Made by a program: the position numbers and the translations under genes. This document shows positions 1-8,941 of a stretch of DNA of 64,000 bases, in pieces. Source of the stretch: Bradymonas sp963697525 (GTDB taxonomy: Bacteria > Myxococcota_A > Bradymonadia > Bradymonadales > Bradymonadaceae); contig OY969087.1 in assembly GCA_963697525.1 (NCBI GenBank), positions 2,542,001-2,606,000 of the forward strand, given 5' to 3'. Every line of letters starts with the position of its first letter. Positions within the stretch are counted from its first letter, which is position 1. Under the pieces are notes generated by a model that was not told the DNA's origin, ran no database searches, and saw nothing but the letters and a program-made list of their open reading frames with translations.

Positions 1-427
1 TCCCGGCCACGGCTCCGGTCACGGCTCCGGCTTCCGGCCACGGCTCCGGCATCCGGTCCCGGCTCCGGCTTCCGGCCACGGCTCCGGCATCCGGTCCCGG
101 CCACGGCTCCGGTCCCGGCTCCGGCATCCGGTCCCGGCCACGGCTCCGGTCCCGGCTCCGGCATCCGGTCCCGGCTCCGGCATCCGGTCCCGGCCACGGC
201 TCCGGTCCCGGCTCCGGCATCCGGTCCCGGCCACGGCATCCGGTCCCGGCTCCGGCATCCGGCCACGGCTCCGGCATCCGGTCCCGGCCACGGCTCCGGC
301 ATCCGGTCCCGGCCACGGCATCCGGTCCCGGCTCCGGCATCCGGTCCCGGCCACGGCTCCGGTCCCGGCTCCGGCATCCGGCCCCGGCTCCGGCATCCGG
401 TCCCGGCTCCGGCATCCGGCCACGGCT
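1..427. repeat. Degenerate hexamer-word array (GC-rich)
   Basis: About 427 bases are built almost only from six-base words ending in CGG (CTCCGG, TCCCGG, CCACGG, TCACGG), with seven-base variants CATCCGG and CTTCCGG mixed in. Word order varies, so it is not one fixed unit. It begins before the window. The open frames through it encode only Arg/Pro/Gly/Ala low-complexity peptide and are not convincing genes. The same design with other words occurs near 60841-60932, 61266-61313 and 63962-64000. Confidence 0.9.
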
Positions 428-479
428 GAGGGATCGACCTACCGAACGACTTTTCATATCCTGATCCCCAAGAAAGAGT

Positions 480-513
480 GACGGCGTCCCTGCGGGCAAA
501 CGCGGACGCCGTC
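480..513. other. GC-rich hairpin in the spacer downstream of thiO
   Basis: A perfect 10-bp inverted repeat (GACGGCGTCC at 480-489, complement at 504-513) encloses a 14-base loop. It lies about 265 bases past the stop of the minus-strand thiO, with no T-run, so a terminator role is only possible. The rest of 428-778 shows no convincing gene, RNA or promoter. Confidence 0.45.
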
Positions 514-778
514 GATGCCAATGTCCCTCCAAGGCGTCCCGCCGCAGCGCACGCGCTGCGGCAAGCCAGACCTGGAAGGATCTGGCACCGAAAAAGGCGC
601 CCGCCACCGTGGGGGAAAGGGGGTGATACGCTCGTTCGCGCGCCGCCAACCGCTCAAAGCTCCCAGATTGGCCGTGTAGCTACTGCGGCGGCGATCATTG
701 ATCGAACCTGGGGGCTACCCCGCCCATGTCCACAATTAAGATTGACGTTCGTCGATCGGCAACGCGGTCGATCGTTCG

Positions 779-1891
779 TCACCCAAACCGCCGCGGCGAA
801 AACGCCGCGTAGGCCTCGTCGATGCGCCCCGTGTCGACCGCGCGGCTGATCACCTCGGCGGTGATCGCCGACAGCAGGATGCCGTGGCGGCCGTGGCCGG
901 TGGCCAGCCACAGCCCGTCGACCTGCGACGGCCCCAGCAGGGGCGCGTCGTCGAGGCTCATCGGCCGAAACCCCGTCCACATATCGCGCAACTCCAGGTC
1001 GTAGACGCCCGGAAGGACGCGCCACGCGCCGCGCAAAAGCTCGAAGATGCCCCCGGCGGTCACGGACTTGTCGAAGCCGCGCTCCTCCATGGTCGCGCCC
1101 ACCACGATGCTGCCGTCGGCTTTGGGGGCGAGGTAGGCGTCGGGGGCGCGGATAACCCGGGTACACAGCGGCTCGCGGGGAGCGACCAGGCAAAGCGCCT
1201 GACCCTTGACCGGGCGAATCACGCAGCGGTCGAGCTCGGGGATGCCCAGAATGGTGCCGCTCCACGCGCCGGCGGCGACCACGACGGCGTCGGCATCGAC
1301 GCGGCTGCCGTCGGCCAGCCGTAAGCCGCGCACGCGGCCGCCCTGGTGCTCGACCTCGGTGACGCCGGTGCGGGTGTGTACCACGCCGCCGGCGGCAGCG
1401 AAGGCGGCGGCCAGGGCGTCGACGAGCTTCCAGGCGTCGACCTGATGGTCGCCCGGGCACAGCACGGCGCTGTGCAGCGTGGGTGACAGGTGCGGCTCGA
1501 GCGCGCGCGCCTCGTCGGCGCCCAGGCGCTGGGCGTCCAGGCCGAGCGCGCGCTGGTAGCGCCACACCCGGTCGAGCGCGGCGGTGTCGTCGGGCTCGAG
1601 GGCGACGGCCAGTGAGCCGTGGTCGCGGTAGTCGACATCCCGGCCCGTCAGCTCCTCCAATTCGCCGGCGAACGCGGCGAAGCGTTCGAGGCTTTCGCGT
1701 TGCAGGCGCAGCAGCGCGCCCTCGCCGAATTTGACCTCGGAGGTGGGGGCGAGCATGCCGGCGGCGGCACGACTGGCGCCGCTTCCGACGTCGCCCTTGT
1801 CGAAGATGTGCACGTCGTGGCCGCGACTTGCGAGCCGCCAGCCGATGCCCAGGCCGGCGACGCCGGCCCCGATGATTGCGATGTTGGTCAT
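779..1891 (-). CDS. thiO: FAD-dependent glycine oxidase / D-amino-acid oxidase family protein (ThiO-like)
   Basis: The 370-residue product opens with an ADP-binding motif (GAGVAG, residues 8-13) and an early GSGASRAAAGML segment, both typical of DAO-family flavoproteins. Length and layout match glycine oxidase ThiO, which makes iminoglycine for the thiazole ring of thiamine. The ATG at 1891 was chosen because the fold begins there; the open frame runs on upstream only through repeat DNA. It is the last gene of a minus-strand set after nadA and nadB, but 140 bases containing two repeat elements separate it from nadB. No other thiamine gene is in view, so another amine or amino-acid substrate is possible. 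Confidence 0.8.
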   Translation of the reverse strand: MTNIAIIGAGVAGLGIGWRLASRGHDVHIFDKGDVGSGASRAAAGMLAPTSEVKFGEGALLRLQRESLERFAAFAGELEELTGRDVDYRDHGSLAVALEPDDTAALDRVWRYQRALGLDAQRLGADEARALEPHLSPTLHSAVLCPGDHQVDAWKLVDALAAAFAAAGGVVHTRTGVTEVEHQGGRVRGLRLADGSRVDADAVVVAAGAWSGTILGIPELDRCVIRPVKGQALCLVAPREPLCTRVIRAPDAYLAPKADGSIVVGATMEERGFDKSVTAGGIFELLRGAWRVLPGVYDLELRDMWTGFRPMSLDDAPLLGPSQVDGLWLATGHGRHGILLSAITAEVISRAVDTGRIDEAYAAFSPRRFG

Positions 1892-1893
1892 GG

Positions 1894-1950
1894 TCTTGGC
1901 GCCTGCGGCGCGGGTCTTGGAGCGGAGGCGCGGAGGCGCGGGTCTTGGTG
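1894..1950. repeat. GC-rich dispersed repeat, locus 1
   Basis: CTTGGCGCCTGCGGCGCGGG at 1894 is followed by degenerate copies (GGAGGCGCGG) up to 1950. It is the same unit as at 4754-4778, 54099-54222 and 56114-56154. Here it touches the thiO start codon. Confidence 0.75.
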
Positions 1951-1960
1951 ATGTTGAGCT

Positions 1961-2068
1961 CCCTTGCTTGCCGAGGGGTCCCTCCGTGCGGGAGAAGTCC
2001 GCGGGGAAGGAAAGGTAAAACCTCGGGTTCTCTAGCCGGAGACGGAGGGGCCTCTCGGCAAGCAAGGG
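1961..2068. repeat. 108-bp element with 27-bp inverted ends overlapping the nadB 3' end
   Basis: The arms at 1961-1987 and 2042-2068 are reverse complements at 25 of 27 positions and enclose 54 bases. The right arm encodes the last residues of NadB, so those residues are probably repeat-derived. It has no open frame of its own. It resembles a non-autonomous palindromic element, or could be a large hairpin terminator. Confidence 0.6.
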
Positions 2069-3633
2069 CTCTCGGTGATGAGCCCGTCGTCGGAAAATAC
2101 CAGCCGTCGCCGCCAGGCGTCGCGGGCATCCGGAAAATCCTCGCGATAATGCGCCCCGCGGCTCTCCTGGCGGCGCAACGCGGCCAGCGCGATGAGGCTG
2201 GCCAACGAGATGAGCGCGCCGCTGGGCTGGTCGGCCGGGTGCTCCTGAGCCAGCGCATCCAGCTCGCCCAGCGCCCGCTCGAGGCCGGCCGCGCTGCGTG
2301 TCAGCCCGACGTCGTGCCACATGATCGCCTGGACCTGGGCGAGGACGTCGGCGTCGACCCGGCCGGCCACCCGGGCGCTCGGACGCGCGAGCCTTGGTGG
2401 GGCGGAAAACGGCGCGGCCGAGCGAGCAGTGGCGTCGAGCGCGTCGGCGACCGACGTGCCGGCGCGCGCGCCGAAGACCATCGCCTCCAAAAGCGAGTTG
2501 CTCGCCAGTCGATTGGCCCCGTGCAGCCCGGTGGCGGCGACCTCCCCGCAGGCCCACAGCCCGTCGACCGAGGTGCGTCCGTCCAGATCGACCGCCACAC
2601 CGCCCATATGATAGTGCGCCACCGGTACGACCGGCAGACGCTCGCGGTCGGGGGCGAGGCCGTGCGCGCGGCAATCGGCGAACGCCGCCGGAAACCGCCG
2701 GGCGAAGTCGTCGATGGCGCGCACGTCCAAAAAGACTTCGTGGCCGCGCTGGCGTCGCCGCCAGATCGCCCGGGCGACGACGTCGCGCGGGGCGAGCTCG
2801 GCGAGCTCGTGCTCGGCGATCATGAAGCGCTCGCCGGTGTCATCGACCAGGATGGCGCCCTCACCGCGGATGGCCTCGCTGAGCAGCGGCAGCGGCTTGG
2901 CGGCGGTGGCCAGGGCCGTGGGGTGAAATTGGACGAACTCCAGGTCGACCAGCTCGGCGCCGGCCTGCTGGGCGAGGAGCAGGCCCTCGCCGCGGGCCTC
3001 CAGCGGGTTGGAGGTGTAGGCGTATAGCTGGCCCAGCCCACCAGTCGCCAGCACGGTCGCCTTGGCGAGGACGGCCTCGAGGTGGCCGTCGGCGTCGACT
3101 AGCCAGGCGCCGCGGACGCGTCGAGCGCCTTGGGAGTCGTCGCAGATCAGCGCCACCGCGCGCCGGTTTTCGACGAGGGTGATGCGCTCGTCGCCGCGAA
3201 GCTGCGCGGCCACCGTCGCGCACACCGCCGCGCCCGTGCGGTCGCCGCCGGCGCGCACGATGCGCCGGCGCGAGTGCGCCGCTTCCCGACCCAGCGCGAG
3301 CGCGCCGGTGTCGGCGCGGTCGAACTCCACGCCCAGGTCGACCAGCCCGCGCAAGCGCCGGTAGCCCTCCTCGGTGGCCACCTGCACCGCGCGGTCGTGG
3401 CAGAGGCCCGCGCCGCAATTCATCGTGTCGGCGGCGTGCAGCCGCGGGTGGTCGGAGGCGCTCACCGGCACCGCGATGCCCCCCTTGGCCCGCGGGCTGG
3501 CGCCCGCCGAGCCGAGCTCGCCGGAGGTGACCAGCGTGACCCGGCGCTCGCCGAGATTGAGCGCGACCTGCATGCCCGCCAGGCCGGCGCCGATGACGAG
3601 CACCTGGGTGTGATGAATCGGTGTATCGGTCAT
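2032..3633 (-). CDS. nadB: L-aspartate oxidase NadB
   Basis: This flavoenzyme of the cytoplasm oxidises L-aspartate to iminoaspartate, the first step of de novo NAD synthesis, and passes it to NadA. The 533-residue product has the GAGLAG dinucleotide motif (about residues 16-21), a PRAKGGIAVP segment, and HYHMGGVAVD, typical of the succinate dehydrogenase/fumarate reductase flavoprotein family. The length fits the NadB family. The ATG at 3633 has a GAGG sequence about nine bases upstream and begins 13 bases after the nadA stop, so the two are surely co-transcribed. The last ten or so residues come from an inverted repeat (1961-2068) and look like a recent tail. Confidence 0.95.
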   Translation of the reverse strand: MTDTPIHHTQVLVIGAGLAGMQVALNLGERRVTLVTSGELGSAGASPRAKGGIAVPVSASDHPRLHAADTMNCGAGLCHDRAVQVATEEGYRRLRGLVDLGVEFDRADTGALALGREAAHSRRRIVRAGGDRTGAAVCATVAAQLRGDERITLVENRRAVALICDDSQGARRVRGAWLVDADGHLEAVLAKATVLATGGLGQLYAYTSNPLEARGEGLLLAQQAGAELVDLEFVQFHPTALATAAKPLPLLSEAIRGEGAILVDDTGERFMIAEHELAELAPRDVVARAIWRRRQRGHEVFLDVRAIDDFARRFPAAFADCRAHGLAPDRERLPVVPVAHYHMGGVAVDLDGRTSVDGLWACGEVAATGLHGANRLASNSLLEAMVFGARAGTSVADALDATARSAAPFSAPPRLARPSARVAGRVDADVLAQVQAIMWHDVGLTRSAAGLERALGELDALAQEHPADQPSGALISLASLIALAALRRQESRGAHYREDFPDARDAWRRRLVFSDDGLITESPCLPRGPSVSG

Positions 3634-3646
3634 GGTGGGTGTCCTC

Positions 3647-4660
3647 TCAGACCGCGAGCATGCGCGCCAGGGCCCCTCGGGCCCGCTGGGCGACGGCTTC
3701 GGGAATCTCCACGCGCGGCTCGAGCGTGCGCAGCGATTCGTAGACCTTGGTCAGGGTGATTTTTTTCATGTATGGGCACAGCGAGCACGGCTGGATGAAC
3801 TCGGTCTCGGGGAACGCCGCGCTCAAGTTGTCGCTCATGGTGCACTCGGTGATCAGCGCGATCTTGTCGGGGCGCTCCCGATCGATGTAGCCGGCGAGCT
3901 GGGAGGTCGAGCCGACCACGTCGGCCTCGCGCTGGACGTCCTCGGCGCACTCCGGATGCACGGCCACCCGAATGCCCGGGTGCTGGAGGCGAAGCGCACG
4001 CATGTCGCCCACCTCGAAGGCGTCGTGCACGATGCACACGCCCCTCCAGTCGATGATGTCGACGTCGGTCTGCTCGGCGACGTAGCGCGCCAGGTGCCCG
4101 TCGGGCAAAAAGATCACCCTCTCGACGCCCAGCGATTCGACCACGTCGACCGCGTTCGACGAGGTGCAGCAGACGTCGCACTCGGCTTTGACCTCGGCGG
4201 AGGTGTTCACGTAGGTGACCACCGGCACACCCGGATACTGGCGGCGCAACGCGCGCACGTCCGCGGCGGTGATCGACTCGGCCAGCGAGCAGCCCGCCTG
4301 CGGGTCGGGGATGAGCACGATCTGCTCGGGGTTGAGTAATTTGGCCGTCTCGGCCATGAAATGCACCCCGCACATTACGATGACCTCGGCGCGCGACTCC
4401 GCGGCCTGGCGCGCCAGACCCAGCGAGTCGCCCGTGAAGTCGCTGATCCCGTAGAACACCTCCGAGGCCTGGTAATTATGCGCCAGCACCACCGCGTTGC
4501 GCCGGCGTTTGAGCCGGTTGATCGCCTCGATGAGCGGCGCATATAGCTGCCACTCGGCCTCGGTGACCAGGTGGCGGATCTTCGGGTAGATGTGGTCGGT
4601 CGCCTCGGCCACCTGCGCGGTGTAGGTGAGCGAGTCGGCAGCGGGGATGTCGGTGAGCAT
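3647..4660 (-). CDS. nadA: Quinolinate synthase NadA
   Basis: The [4Fe-4S] enzyme condenses iminoaspartate with dihydroxyacetone phosphate to give quinolinate. The iron-sulfur cysteines are visible in the MCGVHF, CDVCCTSSNA and CSLCPYMKK segments, in the usual order. The 337-residue form starts at ATG 4660. The frame stays open to a GTG at 4696 (349 residues), but that start has no evident ribosome-binding site and adds a poorly conserved-looking leader. It is the first gene of nadA-nadB(-thiO). The 175-base gap to the divergent dehydrogenase should hold the promoter, but I recognised no NAD-responsive operator there. Confidence 0.94.
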   Translation of the reverse strand: MLTDIPAADSLTYTAQVAEATDHIYPKIRHLVTEAEWQLYAPLIEAINRLKRRRNAVVLAHNYQASEVFYGISDFTGDSLGLARQAAESRAEVIVMCGVHFMAETAKLLNPEQIVLIPDPQAGCSLAESITAADVRALRRQYPGVPVVTYVNTSAEVKAECDVCCTSSNAVDVVESLGVERVIFLPDGHLARYVAEQTDVDIIDWRGVCIVHDAFEVGDMRALRLQHPGIRVAVHPECAEDVQREADVVGSTSQLAGYIDRERPDKIALITECTMSDNLSAAFPETEFIQPCSLCPYMKKITLTKVYESLRTLEPRVEIPEAVAQRARGALARMLAV

Positions 4661-4753
4661 CACGGCGTGTCCTGGGGAGTCGAGCAGGGCTGACACTTAG
4701 TTGTAGCCGCTCGAGCAGAACACACCATGATCTGGATCACGTGAGGCAGGGGG

Positions 4754-4778
4754 CGTGGCGCCTGCGGCGCGGGACTTG
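4754..4778. repeat. GC-rich dispersed repeat, locus 2
   Basis: A single copy of the GTGGCGCCTGCGGCGCGGG unit sits between the divergent nadA and dehydrogenase genes, about 60 bases before the latter's start. It matches the arrays at 1894, 54099 and 56114. Confidence 0.7.
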
Positions 4779-4835
4779 TATTCGGCTGGGCAGCGTGCAG
4801 GTTATCCGGGAATCTCATCGATCCCGGGAGTCGTC

Positions 4836-5843
4836 ATGAAAATCTGCATCTTCGAAGCCGAGCCCTGGGAGCGCCGGGCGTTCGACCGGCTCTCCGGCGA
4901 GCACCACATCGTGTGCTCGGACCGCCCGCTGACTCACGACAACGTCGACGCCTACGCCGACGCCGACATCGTCAGCGTGTTCATCTACTCCGAGCTCGAC
5001 GCCGAGGTGCTCGCCAAACTCGAGCGCCTCGAGCTCGTGGCCACGCGCTCGACCGGCTTCGACCACATCGATGTGGCGTGCTGCCGCGAGCGCGGCATCA
5101 CGGTGTGCAACGTGCCCACCTACGGCACCAACACCGTCGCCGAGCACGTGTTCGCGCTGCTCTTGACCATCAGCCACCACATCGTCGAGGCCGTCGACCG
5201 CACCCGCCGCGGCGACTTCTCCCAGCAGGGGCTGCGCGGCTTCGACCTGCTCGGCAAGACCCTCGGGGTGGTCGGCACCGGCGATATTGGCCGGCACGTC
5301 ATCGAGATCGCCCGCGGCTTTCGCATGGAGGTCGTCGCCTTCGACGTCCACCCCGACGCCGCGCTCGCCGAGCGGCTGGGCTTTCGCTACGTCGACTTCG
5401 ACGAGCTGCTGCGCCGCTCGGACGTCGTCACGCTGCACGTGCCGCTCAATGAGCATACCCGCGGGATGATCGGCGAGGCCGAGTTCGCCACGATGAAAGA
5501 CGGGGTCGTGCTCATCAACACCGCCCGCGGCCCCATCGTCGACGTCGAGTCCATGCTCTTCGCCCTGTCCAACGGCAAGCTCGCCGCCGCCGGCCTCGAC
5601 GTGCTCCCCGAGGAGCCGGCCATCCGCGAGGAGGCCCAGCTCTTGCACCGCATTTTCCGCGAGACCCACGACCTTCAGATGCTCCTGGCCGACCACGTCT
5701 TGCTGCGCATGCGCAACGTCATCCTCACCCCCCACAGCGCATTCAACACCCGCGAGGCCATCGAGCGCATCCTGGACACCACCGTCGATAATATCGAAGC
5801 ATTCCTGGCGGGGACGCCGCAGAACGTGGTTGACAGAATATGA
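4836..5843 (+). CDS. D-2-hydroxyacid dehydrogenase, D-lactate dehydrogenase-like
   Basis: An NAD-dependent reductase of the D-isomer 2-hydroxyacid family, most like fermentative D-lactate dehydrogenase (pyruvate to D-lactate). The 335-residue product has the NAD-binding GTGDIG at about residue 147. The catalytic set follows: Arg in NTARGPIVD, Glu in LDVLPEEP and His in LTPHSAF (about residue 299). ATG 4836 is preferred because the family N-terminus starts there; the frame opens 27 codons earlier in spacer DNA. It appears monocistronic. Its TGA stop lies inside the left arm of a perfect 15-bp inverted repeat (5831-5868). Another 2-oxoacid substrate cannot be excluded. Confidence 0.88.
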   Translation: MKICIFEAEPWERRAFDRLSGEHHIVCSDRPLTHDNVDAYADADIVSVFIYSELDAEVLAKLERLELVATRSTGFDHIDVACCRERGITVCNVPTYGTNTVAEHVFALLLTISHHIVEAVDRTRRGDFSQQGLRGFDLLGKTLGVVGTGDIGRHVIEIARGFRMEVVAFDVHPDAALAERLGFRYVDFDELLRRSDVVTLHVPLNEHTRGMIGEAEFATMKDGVVLINTARGPIVDVESMLFALSNGKLAAAGLDVLPEEPAIREEAQLLHRIFRETHDLQMLLADHVLLRMRNVILTPHSAFNTREAIERILDTTVDNIEAFLAGTPQNVVDRI

Positions 5844-5868
5844 CAGAACATTGTGTCATATTCTGTCA
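5831..5868. repeat. Perfect 15-bp inverted repeat over the dehydrogenase stop codon
   Basis: TGACAGAATATGACA (5831-5845) and its exact complement (5854-5868) surround eight bases. AT-rich arms and the absence of a following T-run make an operator as likely as a terminator. The direct word TGACA/TGTCA recurs just after, at 5874-5878 and 5886-5889. Confidence 0.6.
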
Positions 5869-5890
5869 CTTATGTCAGTGTATTTGTCAC

Positions 5891-6031
5891 GTGGTTGGTT
5901 GTCGGCGACCCCCTTCGCCTCGCGCTGTGACTGCGCGCGAGGCACTTCCCCCGGGGGAAGAAGCTTCTTCGTGCTCGTTACGTGGTTGGTTTTCGACGCG
6001 AACCAGGAGTGTCGCAAACACGAAGGGGCTG
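5891..6031. repeat. Dispersed ~140-bp intergenic element, copy A
   Basis: It shares long near-identical stretches with 31780-31920, including GACCCCC(T/A)TCGCCTCGCGC, a 9-bp hairpin (GCCTCGCGC / GCGCGAGGC around TGTGACT), ACTTCCCC, and later GTGGTTGGTTT..CGACG. A cut-down third copy is at 63917-63943. No gene was seen in the whole 5844-6154 gap. Confidence 0.75.
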
Positions 6032-6125
6032 CTCACCCTTGGGGGAGCTACCGAGCGCGCAGTTTAGCGCGAGGTTGAGGGGGGGCCTCACTAACCACAA
6101 GATCCTCGTGCATGAACTTAGCCGG

Positions 6126-6149
6126 CGAATCAGCGAATCAGCGGATCAG
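6126..6149. repeat. Octamer tandem repeat after the response-regulator stop
   Basis: Three copies of CGAATCAG/CGGATCAG lie directly beyond the minus-strand stop at 6155, followed by a degenerate fourth. The design resembles the octamer array at 41546-41609, but the unit differs. Confidence 0.6.
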
Positions 6150-6154
6150 CGAAA

Positions 6155-7509
<1,355 letters not shown>

Positions 7510-7513
<4 letters not shown>

Positions 7514-8637
7514 GGTCGTTCCTCGGGCAAAGACACCCAAAACGTGGTGCCGTCGTCGCAGTCGACCTCCAGGAAGCCGTCGTGGGCCTCGACGATGCGG
7601 CTGGAGATGCTCAGGCCCAGGCCGGTGCCCTCCTGGTTGGTCGTAAAGTAGGGGTCGAAGATCTTGTCGCGCAGCGCCTCGTCGATGCCCGGCCCGTTGT
7701 CGCGCACACCCAGGCACGTAAACTCGCCGCCGGCGATGGACCGGTGCGCGCTGAGCAGCGTCAGCTCGCGTCCCTGGGGCGGGCTCACGTCTTCGAGCGC
7801 CTGGTAGGCGTTGAGCACCAGGTTGAGCACGACCTGGGAGAGCTGGCCGGGATCGCCCTCGACGACCGCGTCGTCGGCCACCTCGTTGGATACGCTGATC
7901 TCGCCGGCGCGCGCCCGGCTGGCGGTCAGCTCGACCACCTCGTCGGTCAGCGCCCGCAGGGCCACCGGGCGGCGCTCCGGCGGGCTCGGGCGAGCGAATT
8001 TCAGAAAATCGGAGACCACCGCGTTGAGCCGGTTGATCTCGTTGAGCAGCACCTGGCCCATGCGGTATTTGCGGTGGTCCTCGTCGATCTCGGCGACGAC
8101 CGCCTCGGCGCTGCCCATGATCGAGGCCAGGGGGTTGCGGATCTCGTGGGCCAGCCCCGAGGTCAACTGGCCCAGCGCGCTGAGCTTGCCGGCGCGCACC
8201 AGGCTCGCCTCCAGCGCGTCGCGCTCGGTCAGCGAGCGCTGCAGCGCCCGGCGCACCGCCGTTTGCTGCTCGACCAGCCAGCCCGTCAGCGCGCCGATGG
8301 CCACGTACAACACCATCTCGAGCACCTTGTCGATGGTCGGCGACGGGCTTCCATGCTTCATGAAAAACGCGTGCGGCGTGTACAGCAGGCAGGTGGCCAC
8401 GGCCACGCCCACCCCCCCGCGCAGCCCGTAGGCGAACGCCGCCAGCACGATGGGGATGTAGTACAGCCGCCGGTAGACGTTGTGGAACTCGATGTCGCTG
8501 GTGTTGGTCAGGTAGTGAAATACCGTCACCACCAACGCCAACGCGATCGCCACCGCCAGCATCCACCGACGCGTCTGCATGTCGTCGGGGTTGGCCATTT
8601 GGAGTCGTACGTTCAACTTGTCTTCGCCAGATGTCAT
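7510..8637 (-). CDS. Membrane sensor histidine kinase paired with the NtrC regulator
   Basis: About 375 residues. Several hydrophobic segments in the first 130 residues (for example VAIALALVVTVFHYL, GLRGGVGVAVATCLL, VLYVAIGALTGWL) make a multi-pass membrane sensor with little periplasmic loop. This is unlike the periplasmic sensor of ZraS. The kinase core has the phospho-acceptor His in LAHEIRNPLASI, an asparagine box (LNLVLNAYQALE), DNGPGID and GTGLGLSIS. Start ATG 8637 was chosen because the frame upstream (to 8733) runs through promoter DNA; ATG 8595 is also possible. The gene is four-base coupled to the regulator. The ligand is unknown; metal sensing is inferred only from the divergent cus operon. 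Confidence 0.9.
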
Positions 8638-8687
8638 AGGTTCAGAGCGCTGCCCGAGGGAAGCATCTCTCCTTGCACAGAGCGTGT

Positions 8688-8703
8688 TGCACAGAGCGTG
8701 CCC
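8688..8703 (-). promoter_or_regulatory. Sigma-54 (-24/-12) promoter for the kinase-regulator operon
   Basis: Read on the minus strand, GGGCACGCTCTGTGCA places GG and GC exactly ten bases apart, with two mismatches to TGGCAC-N5-TTGCA. A start near 8677 would give a leader of about 40 bases before ATG 8637. It lies in the second half of a direct repeat of TTGCACAGAGCGTG (8673-8686 and 8687-8700). Confidence 0.6.
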
Positions 8704-8742
8704 ACATCCAGACGCGGGCTGGACGATGAACAAGCGGGCGGT

Positions 8743-8825
8743 TGTAGATTATTCTACATTGAGGCGGAACGGAAGGTGCAGGATATTCTACAGACGATGC
8801 GGTCGCCGTTGTAGAAATTCCTACA
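8743..8825. promoter_or_regulatory. Three phased 16-bp palindromes, probable enhancer sites for the NtrC regulator
   Basis: TGTAGA-TTAT-TCTACA (8743-8758), TGCAGG-ATAT-TCTACA (8777-8792) and TGTAGA-AATT-CCTACA (8810-8825) share one plan: 6-4-6 with a TGTAG half-site. Their centres are 34 and 33 bp apart, about three helical turns. They lie between the two sigma-54 promoters, 73-140 bp upstream of the minus-strand start and 96-163 bp upstream of the plus-strand start. This is the usual range for enhancer-bound activators. Confidence 0.8.
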
Positions 8826-8886
8826 GAATGCGCGTCGGCTCGGCTGCGATCACGCCCCAGAGGCCGTGCGAGGGTGATCGAGGATT

Positions 8887-8902
8887 TGGCACGCACCTTG
8901 CT
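8887..8902 (+). promoter_or_regulatory. Sigma-54 (-24/-12) promoter for the cus operon
   Basis: TGGCACGCACCTTGCT matches the consensus TGGCAC-N5-TTGCT at every conserved position, with the exact ten-base gap between GG and GC. Transcription would start near 8914, ahead of the Cys-rich gene at 8942 and then cusCBA. Confidence 0.85.
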
Positions 8903-8941
8903 CGATAATGTGCCGGAATCTGCAGGCCCCTTTACGATGCG

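Noticed and set aside
19..423. 134-codon minus-strand frame in the hexamer array
   Set aside because: Only a reading of the CGG-word repeat as Arg/Pro/Gly/Ala, with no start signal.
3630..4373. Minus-strand 247-codon frame inside nadA
   Set aside because: Arg-rich shadow frame overlapping a clear NadA in its own reading frame.
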